Counted from the first letter of the stretch, positions 44,179 to 52,471 are shown. The stretch: 64,000 nt of DNA from Anaerobranca gottschalkii DSM 13577 (GCF_900111575.1 NZ_FOIF01000001.1:91816-155815); one strand, 5' to 3'. Numbers and translations: made by a program. Notes: generated from the letters alone by a model not told the origin.

Positions 44179-44612
44179 GGTACCACCAATCTGTAATGTT
44201 TAGAGTTTATTATAAATTCTACAACCAAGTTCTTTTCATTATAAGTAAAGTCCATAAATGTGATGTTTTCTATTACTATATAAACACTTCCATCCCTTCT
44301 CCAGTATAATGAGTTATTATTACTGACTTCTAATGTATATTCTTGAGAATTGTTAAACCTTTTGTAAATCAATTTCCTTCCCCGATTGCCGTTATTGGTA
44401 AACCTAACTGTACTTTTATCTATCATCCTTCCTTCCCGATAAAACAAATTTGTTATAGTTCTAATTCCATAACTCTGTTGACTTTCTTCAGCCAATCCAA
44501 ACCATGTCTTATAACTTATAGAGATAGCAGTTAATAGTACTAATAAGATAATACCTATTAGTCCAACAGCTAAAAGGATTTCCAATAATGTATACCCTTT
44601 AATTTCCCCCAT
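44172..44612 (-). CDS. Pseudopilin, ComGF/GspJ-like
   Basis: 146 residues. Prepilin leader EIKG|YTLLEILLAVGLIGIILLVLL with Tyr in place of Phe at position 1 and Glu5 intact. The body, with WFGLAEESQQSYGIRTITNLF and a set of beta-strands, is like GspJ/ComGF minor pseudopilins. Overlaps both neighbours by 7-14 bases. Confidence 0.68.
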   Translation of the reverse strand: MGEIKGYTLLEILLAVGLIGIILLVLLTAISISYKTWFGLAEESQQSYGIRTITNLFYREGRMIDKSTVRFTNNGNRGRKLIYKRFNNSQEYTLEVSNNNSLYWRRDGSVYIVIENITFMDFTYNEKNLVVEFIINSKHYRLVVPW

Positions 44613-44970
44613 ACTTATAGCCCTCCACCACCAGCTCCCTTTCTTTATTACCCCAAAAATACTTTAATACTACTTTAATTACATAAAAATCTTCTATTTT
44701 TTCCACTTCTACCCAGCCACTAATATATTCTCCATCATTAGTGAAGAATCCTGCTAAAGGGATGGTTTTTTCTAAATCTTCAAGATTTTCCCTCTTTATC
44801 TCCTCAATTAAATTATTTGCGTAAATTATCCCCTCTAGTTCTATCTGACTATATTTAACTCCTCCTAATGTAACTAAAACTGCACTCCCTACAATTATCG
44901 CCAAAGTTGCTGTAAGTAAAGCACCTAGGGAAACACTTAACAAAATTCCCCCACTATTTTCTTTAATCAT
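44599..44970 (-). CDS. Pseudopilin-like protein, ComGE/GspI position
   Basis: 123 residues. A hydrophobic helix (SGG|ILLSVSLGALLTATLAII) stands in for the prepilin helix, but Glu5 is missing (Ser). The later part, YANNLIEEIKRENLEDLE followed by a small beta domain, is like GspI/ComGE. Whether PilD cleaves it is uncertain. Confidence 0.58.
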   Translation of the reverse strand: MIKENSGGILLSVSLGALLTATLAIIVGSAVLVTLGGVKYSQIELEGIIYANNLIEEIKRENLEDLEKTIPLAGFFTNDGEYISGWVEVEKIEDFYVIKVVLKYFWGNKERELVVEGYKYGGN

Positions 44971-45409
44971 CTAACATCACCTTTACCCTACCGGTTTTTA
45001 TAGTAATAGTGATCCTTCTAATTTCTCCATATTTATTGCTTATTGTAATACTGCCAAATCTATCGACATAACCTAAATTACTAATGGTAAAACTTGAATG
45101 GACATTGGCAAAAATTCCTCTAATCTCATAATCATCAGGAAGCTTTTGTTCTAAAAGGATAAAATTCCCCCTATATACCAAATACCTTTTATTTTTAGAA
45201 TCAACAAGGAAAACTAGTGTAACATTATTGGCTATGGCATATTCCTTAGCATAAATAATATCATTGGCTATCATGTGAATATATTGATCTAATAGAATCC
45301 TTTCATCCCTTCTTGTACTTAAAGAAATAGAAAGGGTAAAAAAAATTATAATAGTTGTAATCCCTAAGACCATTAGCAGTTCTAACAATGTAAAGCCCCT
45401 TTTATCCAT
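44963..45409 (-). CDS. comGD: Pseudopilin, ComGD/GspH-like
   Basis: 148 residues. Prepilin leader MDKRG|FTLLELLMVLGITTIIIFF with Glu5, then YAKEYAIANNVTLVF, the pattern of GspH/FimT/ComGD. Start at 45409 has GAGGT upstream. In Bacillus the order is comGB-comGC-comGD; here comGC is absent between comGB and this gene. Confidence 0.75.
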   Translation of the reverse strand: MDKRGFTLLELLMVLGITTIIIFFTLSISLSTRRDERILLDQYIHMIANDIIYAKEYAIANNVTLVFLVDSKNKRYLVYRGNFILLEQKLPDDYEIRGIFANVHSSFTISNLGYVDRFGSITISNKYGEIRRITITIKTGRVKVMLDD

Positions 45410-45417
45410 AATTGACC

Positions 45418-46389
45418 TCACATTCTTTGAAATAACTGATAGATTGGTAAAAGCAGGGTAAAGACTACTATAAGTACCATTATACCTACACCTGAAATTA
45501 TTAGCGGTTCAAATAATTTACTAAAGTATATTAGATGTTTATCCAGTAAACGTTTATAATAATTTTCTACCCTTGAGATTCCTAAGGATAAATCACCCCT
45601 TTCTTCTGCTATCTTGATGAAATTGACAACTGTCAAATTTTCAAAGGAAGTTTCTTCAAGGACTTGAAAAAAGGGTTTACCTGAATAGAGTTGAAAAGAC
45701 AACTTATCTAAATCCCCTTCTAGTGATGTTCTAGGAAATTCCTTCATAATTTCTAAAGATTGAAAAAGGGGAGCACCCCTTTGTAGCAAATTAGCCAGGG
45801 TTTTATAAAATAAATACTTATCGACAAAAAAGAATAATTTTCCCATAAAAAGCAATTTATAAATTTTTTTCCTTTTATAAAGGATAAAATTGTAGAGTAA
45901 TAGGGCAATAGTTAAGATAATCAACAAATAACCTAGATTAAATTTTAGAAAGACTCTTACTACTATGTTTTTTTCTATACCCAAAAGGGAATATATATTG
46001 ACTACAGAAGGAATAACATATGTAAAGGTAAAAATCATAGTTAAAAAAGCGAAAAAAGTTAATATAAAGGGATAAATTAAACTGTGTATTATTTTACTTT
46101 TTAATGTATCTTTTTCTTCCAAAAGATTACACAAATCTAATAAAGCCTCTGGTAAAAAGTTTCCCTGTTCTGCAACCTTTAAAATTTGAGTAATGTATCT
46201 ATCTTTAAAGCCTGCTATTTCTAATGATTGGGCAAAACTATAGCCTTCCTTAATACTAATTAAACAGTTATTATAAAAGTCGTTATTTTTATTAGATGTT
46301 ATGATTTCTAAGGCTTGTCCAACGGGTAAATTTCCTTCTAAAAGATAATATAGATCCCATAAAAACTCTTTAATTTCTTTTCCTTTCAA
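45418..46389 (-). CDS. comGB: ComGB/GspF-like platform protein
   Basis: About 323 residues with T2SSF repeats: ALEIITSNKNNDFYNNCLI, ILKVAEQGNFLPEALLDL and FIKIAEERGDLSLGISRVE, with three membrane helices as in PilC. It is the membrane platform of the competence pseudopilus. The start is probably the TTG at 46389, eight bases after GGGG; a GTG at 46398 overlaps that site. Confidence 0.82.
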   Translation of the reverse strand: MKGKEIKEFLWDLYYLLEGNLPVGQALEIITSNKNNDFYNNCLISIKEGYSFAQSLEIAGFKDRYITQILKVAEQGNFLPEALLDLCNLLEEKDTLKSKIIHSLIYPFILTFFAFLTMIFTFTYVIPSVVNIYSLLGIEKNIVVRVFLKFNLGYLLIILTIALLLYNFILYKRKKIYKLLFMGKLFFFVDKYLFYKTLANLLQRGAPLFQSLEIMKEFPRTSLEGDLDKLSFQLYSGKPFFQVLEETSFENLTVVNFIKIAEERGDLSLGISRVENYYKRLLDKHLIYFSKLFEPLIISGVGIMVLIVVFTLLLPIYQLFQRM

Positions 46390-46412
46390 CCCTCTCACCC
46401 CATAAATTAAAG

Positions 46413-47459
46413 TCAGTCTAAAATCCGGTAAATCTCTTTCAAATCCGTTAAACCTTCTTTAACTTTTTCCTCTGCCGATTCCTTTAAAGTATCGTAGGTG
46501 TCCCAATTAAACTGTCTTTTACCTTGAATTATTTGGGCTTTTACACTTTCGGTGATAGGTAAAATCTCAAAGATTCCTGACCGCTTATAATATCCCGTTT
46601 TATTACAGAAACAATTCCCTTGGCAAAGACATTTTAATCTAAAAAGCCTTTGGGCAACGATTCCCTTTAATCCTTCTGCTAATAAATACCTTTCTATTCC
46701 CATATCCACTAAACGCAAGATTGCCGATTGACAATTTTCTGTGTGGAGTGTTGATAAAACAATATGACCCGTTAGGGAAGCCCTTACTGCAATTTCCGCC
46801 GTTTCTCTATCCCTTATTTCTCCAATTAAAATACCATCAGGGTCTTGCCGTAGCACTGCCCTAAGGGCATTGGGAAAAGTTAAGCCTATTTTAGGATCTA
46901 TATTTATTTGAGTTACATCTTCTAACTGATATTCTACGGGGTCTTCAATTGTGATAAAGTTCTTTGTACTATCCTTTAAATAATTTAAAGCTGCATATAA
47001 AGTGGTGGTTTTACCACTACCGGTAGGCCCAACTACTAATATCATTCCACTTTTTAAGTTCAACATTTTTTCAAAGGCCTTTTGTTGTTTTTTGTTCATT
47101 CCTAAGTCTTTAAAAGTTTTTAAAGTAGGGTTTTCTTTAAAAAGTCGTAGTACCATCTTTTCACCATTTATTGTATTAACTGTGGAAATACGGATATCTA
47201 TTTCATCATCTCCAACCCTATATTTAAAACTACCATCTTGTGGTAGTCGTCTTTGCGAAATATCTAATTTCCCTAAAACTTTTATACTACTAATTATCAG
47301 TAACCCTTCTTCCCGGGAAATAAATTCAATATTCTGTAGTAGACCATCAATTCTATATTTTAATCGATATCCACTTTTTTCAGGATGAAAGTGGATATCA
47401 CTGGCATTATTGAGATATCCCTTTGTAATAATGTCCTTTACCTTTGTAGATATTTCCAA
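46413..47459 (-). CDS. comGA: ComGA/GspE-like secretion ATPase
   Basis: About 348 residues. Walker A GPTGSGKTTTLYAALN, Asp box FITIEDPVEYQLEDV, Walker B GILIGEIRDRETAEIAVRAS, His box GHIVLSTLHTENC, and a cysteine-rich zinc site (CLCQGNCFC). It lacks the MshEN N-terminal domain of PilB, as ComGA does. It would power extension of the competence pseudopilus for DNA uptake. The likely start is TTG at 47459 behind GGGG. It leads the operon and lies 38 bases after a sigma-H-like promoter. Confidence 0.87.
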   Translation of the reverse strand: MEISTKVKDIITKGYLNNASDIHFHPEKSGYRLKYRIDGLLQNIEFISREEGLLIISSIKVLGKLDISQRRLPQDGSFKYRVGDDEIDIRISTVNTINGEKMVLRLFKENPTLKTFKDLGMNKKQQKAFEKMLNLKSGMILVVGPTGSGKTTTLYAALNYLKDSTKNFITIEDPVEYQLEDVTQINIDPKIGLTFPNALRAVLRQDPDGILIGEIRDRETAEIAVRASLTGHIVLSTLHTENCQSAILRLVDMGIERYLLAEGLKGIVAQRLFRLKCLCQGNCFCNKTGYYKRSGIFEILPITESVKAQIIQGKRQFNWDTYDTLKESAEEKVKEGLTDLKEIYRILD

Positions 47460-47497
47460 GCCAATCACCCCAAGATGCTAATCTCCTAGTTGATAAA

Positions 47498-47522
47498 ATT
47501 CTACATTTTTCTAAATTTTCCT
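47498..47522 (-). promoter_or_regulatory. Sigma-H-like promoter of the comG operon
   Basis: On the minus strand AGAGGAAAAT and GTAGAATT with a 13-base gap between AGGAAAAT and GAAT. The layout matches the sites before gcvT, pilA and ireB. In Clostridia and Listeria/Staphylococcus relatives sigma-H is known to drive competence genes. Confidence 0.62.
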
Positions 47523-47548
47523 CTTTTATATGACAAAAAACATTCCTT

Positions 47549-48301
47549 TTATTTTGTGATAGCATGATAACCTGATTCTTTAATAGGCCTTTTACCAGTC
47601 CAAATATAAAAAGATTCTATTCCCTGTAAAACCAACAATTCTAAACCACTTATATACTGGCTAACTGGAAATTTAGGAGTTTTTTTATAGTTTGCATCAA
47701 CTAATATGTTATCTTCTTTTCCCACCATAAATGGCTCTATATCTACATCTAAAGGTAAAGTATTAACAACTACTCCATTACTTAAATTTAATTTTTGAAA
47801 TTGGGTAAAGGTCATACATTGGGCCAAGGGATATTTTTTTATTATTTCATTCCCATTATCGAGATTTCGGCAAACTACAGTAACTTCCTTTCCTTTTAAA
47901 GCATACAATGTAGTTTTAGCCATGTTTCCGCTTCCTAAAATATAATATTTACCTGAAAAATCTTTTTCTAATTCAGTAAAAATTGCCATCATCCCTAAGA
48001 CATCGGTGTTATATCCAATCCACTGGTCTCCCTCTTTTTTTACTGTATTTACACTGCCAATTTCTTTAGCAACATCATCAATGATGTCTACATAGGGAAT
48101 AATTTTATCTTTAAGTGGATATGTAACATTAAACCCTTTATAGATTTCTTTTAAATATTGGATTTTGTCCTTTAACTCTTCCCCTTTAATTTCTTCTCTA
48201 CCGTATTGGGCAGGGATATTAAATTGTTGGAACCAGTAATTATGCATTTGTGGCGATAAGCTGTGATTTACAGGATTTCCTATAACACAATATTTCTCCA
48301 T
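47549..48301 (-). CDS. aroE: Shikimate dehydrogenase
   Basis: 250 residues, a little short for the family. Reduces 3-dehydroshikimate with NADPH. Motifs are GNPVNHSLSPQMHN, the catalytic lysine in FNVTYPLKD, GSVNTVK, YNTDVLG, the nucleotide loop LGSGNMAKTT and the C-terminal GIESFYIWTGK. The ATG at 48301 has GGGAGG upstream. It is next to, but separately promoted from, the comG operon. Confidence 0.94.
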   Translation of the reverse strand: MEKYCVIGNPVNHSLSPQMHNYWFQQFNIPAQYGREEIKGEELKDKIQYLKEIYKGFNVTYPLKDKIIPYVDIIDDVAKEIGSVNTVKKEGDQWIGYNTDVLGMMAIFTELEKDFSGKYYILGSGNMAKTTLYALKGKEVTVVCRNLDNGNEIIKKYPLAQCMTFTQFQKLNLSNGVVVNTLPLDVDIEPFMVGKEDNILVDANYKKTPKFPVSQYISGLELLVLQGIESFYIWTGKRPIKESGYHAITK

Positions 48302-48354
48302 TTAAGTTACCTCCCTATTCTTACAAATTATTAAAATTAATATTAAATTTTCTG

Positions 48355-48383
48355 TTGACATTTATTATATGAAATGATAGTAT
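48355..48383 (+). promoter_or_regulatory. Plus-strand promoter candidate of a very short transcript
   Basis: Perfect -35 TTGACA at 48355-48360, a 17-base spacer and a TAGTAT -10 at 48378-48383. A terminator hairpin follows at once (48392-48431), so a transcript would be about 40 bases long. It overlaps the minus-strand aroE promoter. Confidence 0.4.
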
Positions 48384-48392
48384 AAAATTGAA
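48364..48392 (-). promoter_or_regulatory. Promoter candidate for aroE
   Basis: On the minus strand TTCAAT, 17 bases, and a perfect TATAAT, 63 bases before the aroE start. The -35 is weak. Confidence 0.4.
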
Positions 48393-48431
48393 CCACTGAA
48401 AGTGCGAATGCATTGTAGGTGGTGTTTTTTT
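48392..48431 (+). terminator. Terminator hairpin between aroE and the DUF3800 gene
   Basis: ACCAC pairs with GTGGT and, inside it, AGTGC pairs with GCATT around a GAAT loop; TTTTTTTATTTT follows on the plus strand. In the minus direction it follows the DUF3800 stop, so it may serve both strands. Confidence 0.5.
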
Positions 48432-49227
48432 ATTTTATATTTTTAGGATAATTTACTATACCAAATTCATTATCCGAGGTAGCTTTACAATTTAAACATT
48501 CTTTAATTATTTTCAAAAAATTGATTATATCATTCATATTAAGTATATTACTTACTCTATTTGCCCAATTATCATTTATAAATGTTTTAGAACTATATAA
48601 ATAAACTATATAAGCTACTAAATCAGCAACTTGTAAAAAATAAGATTCCTTTGAATCTTTAGGCAAAGGATCCTCTATAAGAAGTTTTATTTCTTTATTT
48701 AAATAATATCCTGGAAAAATTTTAGAAGGTATAAGATTATATCTTTGTATTCTCCTTGAAGTCTTTCTCATTTTCCCAATTCTACCTTCGTCTGTAATAA
48801 TAAGAAAGTTGGAATTACCTTTTTCACACAAATCATTTTCAATTCTTTGTATATTATAAGAGAAAGCAACATCTAAAACATCATAGTCATTTTTTAATAT
48901 ATTTGGTTTTACGATAACAACATTAATTATTTTTATATCTAGTTCAGCGATACATTTAAAATATTCTAAAAGTATATTCTTTTTTGTAGAAAAATCCCAA
49001 TTATAATTCCTATAAGGATTTTTATCTGTTAAAAAATCTTTTGTATGAAATTCTAATTTCATAGGAAAATTATAATTCATTTTTAATTGTCTGCGAAAAT
49101 TTACTAATAAATTGTAATTGTTTTTCCACGCTTTTACATCCATATAAATACTTGTTAAAACAAATAATTTTGATGAATATTTGGGAAATCCATCATCTCC
49201 ACTTTCATCAAAATATGCTATATACAT
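48430..49227 (-). CDS. DUF3800 domain protein
   Basis: 265 residues. The DUF3800 marks are YIAYFDESGDDG at the very start, FLIITDEGRIGK in the middle and FLQVADLVAYIVYLY near the end; the conserved acidic residues (Asp7, Glu8, Asp and Glu of TDEG, Asp of ADLV) suggest an RNase H-like fold. The biochemical role is unknown. The gene is visibly richer in A and T than its neighbours and lies between aroE and yqeG, which are often close together in Firmicutes, so it may have been acquired. Confidence 0.8.
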   Translation of the reverse strand: MYIAYFDESGDDGFPKYSSKLFVLTSIYMDVKAWKNNYNLLVNFRRQLKMNYNFPMKLEFHTKDFLTDKNPYRNYNWDFSTKKNILLEYFKCIAELDIKIINVVIVKPNILKNDYDVLDVAFSYNIQRIENDLCEKGNSNFLIITDEGRIGKMRKTSRRIQRYNLIPSKIFPGYYLNKEIKLLIEDPLPKDSKESYFLQVADLVAYIVYLYSSKTFINDNWANRVSNILNMNDIINFLKIIKECLNCKATSDNEFGIVNYPKNIK

Positions 49228-49361
49228 AAAATTCCCTCCCTATTAAAACAATCTTTTTAACTTACACAATTTTTACTAATATATAACTTTAATCATCATT
49301 TTCACACCTACCTCGAAAATTTATAAAATTATTTACAATTATATACCTTTTTAATAAAAAA

Positions 49362-49393
49362 GAAAATCCCCTTCTTAAATATAGGGGATTTTC
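49362..49393 (-). terminator. Intrinsic terminator after the small unknown gene
   Basis: On the minus strand GAAAATCCCC pairs with GGGGATTTTC, then a run of Ts follows. It overlaps the stop region of the gene at 49392. Confidence 0.85.
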
Positions 49394-49622
49394 ACGTTTC
49401 AACTAATTCCTCTAATTGATCTTCTTCCCTTACAGGAGGGTCTATAAAATATAGGTTGATTTGTAAATGGTTGCCTACCCGTTTCAAACCAATATCACCT
49501 AATTTTAAATTTTTGATTTCCGGCTGTTCTCTTCGACCTTCTTGAACAGCTTCCTTTATGACTTGTAAAATATCAATATTATTCCACTCAACTTTTTTAA
49601 ATACTGTAACTATTTTTTCCAT
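49392..49622 (-). CDS. Small protein of unknown function
   Basis: 76 residues, no signal peptide and no family recognised. Two predicted helices and two strands; the C-terminus DPPVREEDQLEELVE is acidic. The ATG at 49622 is used although the Shine-Dalgarno AGGAGG lies 15 bases upstream; the longer open frame to 49682 covers a promoter-like sequence and is less likely. It sits alone between yqeG and a terminator. Confidence 0.6.
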   Translation of the reverse strand: MEKIVTVFKKVEWNNIDILQVIKEAVQEGRREQPEIKNLKLGDIGLKRVGNHLQINLYFIDPPVREEDQLEELVET

Positions 49623-49646
49623 AAAATAAAAAAGACACCTCCTTTT

Positions 49647-49673
49647 ATTATAGTCTATGCAAAGGGGTGTCAA
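49647..49673 (-). promoter_or_regulatory. Promoter candidate for the small gene at 49392
   Basis: Perfect TTGACA and perfect TATAAT on the minus strand, but only 15 bases apart. It lies just downstream of yqeG. Confidence 0.45.
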
Positions 49674-49683
49674 TTTATTCACA

Positions 49684-50199
49684 TTATGAGGGAATACGTC
49701 CTTTTTTTGCTAAATACCGTAAAACAATTTTTTCACATTGTCTAACAATTCTCGTGCCAATAAATTCTTTAGGATTTATTGGAATTACAAGGATTGTAAA
49801 TAACCCAGTGCGATTCCCTCCAAGGACATCTGTAAAAATTTGATCACCTAAAACTGCAGTTTCTTCTTTTTTACTTCCAAGTATCTCAAGGGCTTTTTTA
49901 AAGGGACTTCTCCTAGGTTTTTGTGCCTTTGAAATAAAAGGCAACCCAACTTGTTTTGCAAAATGGGCTACTCTATTTTCACTATTATTGGATACTATCG
50001 CTACTTTAAAACCATGGTTCTTTAAGTTATCAAACCATTTAACTAGCTTGGCATCGGGATTTGGGTCATTCCAACCCACTAAGGTGTTATCTAAATCAGT
50101 TATAATGGCATTGATTCCTTTCTTTTTTAGTTTATCAACATCTAAATCGTAGATAGTATTTAAGTATAAATCTGGTGTCAATTTTTTAAAAATTGTTAT
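49684..50199 (-). CDS. yqeG: YqeG family HAD phosphatase
   Basis: About 171 residues of the HAD superfamily, YqeG group. Motif I is ITDLDNTLVGW with the nucleophile aspartate, motif II VAIVSNN, motif III lysine in KAQKPRRSPF, and motif IV GDQIFTDVLGGNR. It is a small cytoplasmic phosphatase of uncertain substrate. Start choice: GGAGG is followed after 8 bases by ATA (50199), the same layout as at 14318; a TTG at 50214 is inside the ribosome binding site and no ATG is available before motif I. ATA is favoured. Confidence 0.87.
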   Translation of the reverse strand: MTIFKKLTPDLYLNTIYDLDVDKLKKKGINAIITDLDNTLVGWNDPNPDAKLVKWFDNLKNHGFKVAIVSNNSENRVAHFAKQVGLPFISKAQKPRRSPFKKALEILGSKKEETAVLGDQIFTDVLGGNRTGLFTILVIPINPKEFIGTRIVRQCEKIVLRYLAKKGRIPS

Positions 50200-50245
50200 G
50201 GTAACCACCTCCAACTAGTTAAATTATACCATACTTTTTTAAAAT

Positions 50246-50926
50246 TTAAAGCTTTTTAAATTCCTTCAATAATTTTCTAATTGCTTTTTTCTCTATTCGG
50301 GATACATAAGAACGGGATATTTTCATCTGTTTAGCAATTTCCCTTTGGGTGTAATAATTTCCATCTAATAAACCGTACCGCCTGTCTATGACATACCTTT
50401 CTTTTGGAGTTAATTTATTTAAAAAGCTTTGCATTTTTTCTACATTCATATTTGTATTGATTTTTTCTGCAAAATCAATTTCTATTCCCAATATATCCAT
50501 TAGTGTCAATTCATTACCTTCTTGATCGATACCTAAAGGTTCTTCTAATGACATATCATCTCTACTTTTTTTATTAGCCCTTATTTGCATCAATACTTCA
50601 TTTTCAATACAGCGGGCTGCATAAGTAGCAAGTTTTATACCTTTATCTAAATCAAAGGTATCTATAGCCTTTATCAAACCAACTGTACCTATTGAAATTA
50701 GATCATCATTATCGATATTGGCATTATCATATTTTTTAATAATATGGGCCACTAACCTCAAATTATGTTCTATCAATTTTCTCCGGGCATTTTTATCGCC
50801 CTTTATCGTTCTTTCAAGATATTCCCTTTCCTCTTCCTCACTTAAAGGTTGTGGAAAAGAATTATTTTTTACATAAGAAACTAATAAAGCTAATTCCTTT
50901 AAAGCAATAAATAAACTTAAGAACAT
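50246..50926 (-). CDS. sigK: Sporulation sigma factor K (pro-sigma-K)
   Basis: 226 residues, sigma-70 family with regions 2-4: EHNLRLVAHIIKKYDNANI, DLISIGTVGLIKAIDTFD, YAARCIENEVLMQIRANKK and the region 4 helix-turn-helix YTQREIAKQMKISRSYVSRIEK. The first 17 residues are hydrophobic and end LLVS|YVKNNSFPQPLS, matching the pro-sequence and cleavage site of Bacillus pro-sigma-K, so the protein is probably held at the forespore membrane until cleaved. The gene is whole; no skin-like element interrupts it. GGGGGG lies 7 bases before the ATG. It directs late mother-cell genes in sporulation. Confidence 0.93.
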   Translation of the reverse strand: MFLSLFIALKELALLVSYVKNNSFPQPLSEEEEREYLERTIKGDKNARRKLIEHNLRLVAHIIKKYDNANIDNDDLISIGTVGLIKAIDTFDLDKGIKLATYAARCIENEVLMQIRANKKSRDDMSLEEPLGIDQEGNELTLMDILGIEIDFAEKINTNMNVEKMQSFLNKLTPKERYVIDRRYGLLDGNYYTQREIAKQMKISRSYVSRIEKKAIRKLLKEFKKL

Positions 50927-50976
50927 CCTTTCGCCCCCCTTAAAATAGTCTATAAGATCGAAAAAGCAGTTATTAA

Positions 50977-51004
50977 TATATTATGTTAAGGGGGAAAGGA
51001 TTGT
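50977..51004 (-). promoter_or_regulatory. Sporulation promoter candidate before sigK (sigma-K or sigma-E type)
   Basis: On the minus strand AC, 17 bases, and CATAATATA, which fits the sigma-K pattern AC-N16/17-CATAnnnTA and partly sigma-E. It lies about 50 bases before the gene and would allow self-activation, as known for Bacillus sigK. Confidence 0.5.
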
Positions 51005-51006
51005 TC

Positions 51007-52422
51007 CTAATTTAGATTAAAAATTGTCTCTATAATCCTTTTACTGACTTCAATGGTACTTTTGCCATAACCTTCTTCAATAAAAATAGTAACTACTAAC
51101 TGAGGATTTTCAGCAGGAAAAAAACCTGTTAACCAACGGTTTTGATTATCTGCAGTACCGGTTTTTACCCCTCCAAATCCCTTCAGACCTTGGGCTGTGC
51201 CAAAAATCGTCGTTTTCCTCATCATCTCCTTTAACATAGAAACACTTTTTTCATCGATAATTCTAGGACCTAGATTTTTATAATCGGGAACTTTATGGGG
51301 ATTTTTTCCTATATAATAAACAATTTGAGGTGTAATCTGATAACCACCATTAGCTATTATCCCAGTAAGTTTAGCGATCTGAATCGGTGTTACTTCTAAT
51401 TCCCCTTGACCTAAAGCTAGTAGGGCACTACCCTTTTTACCTATTACAGTCTCCCTAGCTGGCAATCGTCCCCTTCCTTCATTGTCAAGGCCTATGCCAG
51501 TTTTTTCACCAAAGCCTAATTTTTGAGCAAAGGCTAGAATTTCATCGGCTCCAAACTCCAATACTAAATCATAAAATACTTGGTTACAAGATAGGGCAAA
51601 ACCCTCCTCAAAGGTTACCTGACCATGGGAATATTTACATAAATCCTTACATATAAACTGCCTGTTAGGGTCAACTCCCTGCTCTAAAGCATAAAGTCCT
51701 ATAACCTTTTTAAAAACTGAAGCTGGATGGTAGTTTCTGTGAATTTGAACCCCTTTATTTAAATGGCTGCCATCATCAATATTTTGGAAATTCATTGTAG
51801 GTCTACTAATCATAGCATATACTTGGCCATTATAGGGATTCATGACAATAACTGCTCCCCGTTCAATTAACTTTTCTCCATCGATAACATTTTCTAATCT
51901 TTCTTGTAAAACTGAACAAAGGGTAGTTACTAACGTATTTTCATTCTTTTTTCCATCGACCCTTCTTGGGTATGTATCATATAGTGGTCTATTACTACTA
52001 TCCACTACCATGATGACCTTTCCTTCCCTTCCAGCCAACTCTCTATCATATTGCCTTTCTAGTCCCGATAATCCCTGTAAGCCTTTGACTTTATAGAAGG
52101 GAGCATACCCTACAGTTCCAATTAAATGTTGGGCAATTTGAGGATTTCGAATACTTTTTTCGATAATAAAAATTATTTCTTTATCCATTTCATTAGGATA
52201 AACAATAACCTCTTGTTTTTCTCTATCTGTTAACTTAAGGAGATTTCTATCTACGATATCTCCCCTGTTGCTGTTAAAAATATAAGTGTGTATTCTTTGA
52301 TTTACACTTAAGAGGGCGTATTGGCGGTGTAAAAAAATGGCATAATAGCTTATTTTTGAAAAAAGTAAAGTTATTGCTAATATAAATCCTATAAAAATGA
52401 GTTTCAGCCGGGTATAATTCAT
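51007..52422 (-). CDS. Class B penicillin-binding protein (PBP2-like transpeptidase)
   Basis: 471 residues. One N-terminal membrane helix (LIFIGFILAITLLFSKISYY) precedes a short dimerisation domain and a transpeptidase domain with SVFK (Ser235, Lys238), SCN (278-280) and KTGTA (420-424). Such proteins cross-link peptidoglycan in division, elongation or the spore. Its position before sigK hints at a sporulation role, as with SpoVD-like PBPs, but it lacks a PASTA domain. Its Shine-Dalgarno GGGGGG lies inside the 3' arm of a hairpin (52426-52465). Confidence 0.9.
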   Translation of the reverse strand: MNYTRLKLIFIGFILAITLLFSKISYYAIFLHRQYALLSVNQRIHTYIFNSNRGDIVDRNLLKLTDREKQEVIVYPNEMDKEIIFIIEKSIRNPQIAQHLIGTVGYAPFYKVKGLQGLSGLERQYDRELAGREGKVIMVVDSSNRPLYDTYPRRVDGKKNENTLVTTLCSVLQERLENVIDGEKLIERGAVIVMNPYNGQVYAMISRPTMNFQNIDDGSHLNKGVQIHRNYHPASVFKKVIGLYALEQGVDPNRQFICKDLCKYSHGQVTFEEGFALSCNQVFYDLVLEFGADEILAFAQKLGFGEKTGIGLDNEGRGRLPARETVIGKKGSALLALGQGELEVTPIQIAKLTGIIANGGYQITPQIVYYIGKNPHKVPDYKNLGPRIIDEKSVSMLKEMMRKTTIFGTAQGLKGFGGVKTGTADNQNRWLTGFFPAENPQLVVTIFIEEGYGKSTIEVSKRIIETIFNLN

Positions 52423-52425
52423 AAA

Positions 52426-52465
52426 AACCCCCCTGTATTTATCTTTAACAAATACCAGGGGGGTT
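52426..52465 (-). promoter_or_regulatory. Hairpin that masks the PBP ribosome binding site; possible terminator after udk
   Basis: On the minus strand AACCCCCCTGG-TATTT pairs with AAATA-CAGGGGGGTT, one bulge, then TTTTTATG. The U run makes it an intrinsic terminator after udk, yet its GGGGGG is also the only Shine-Dalgarno of the PBP gene, 5 bases before the start. Confidence 0.65.
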
Positions 52466-52471
52466 ATTCTT

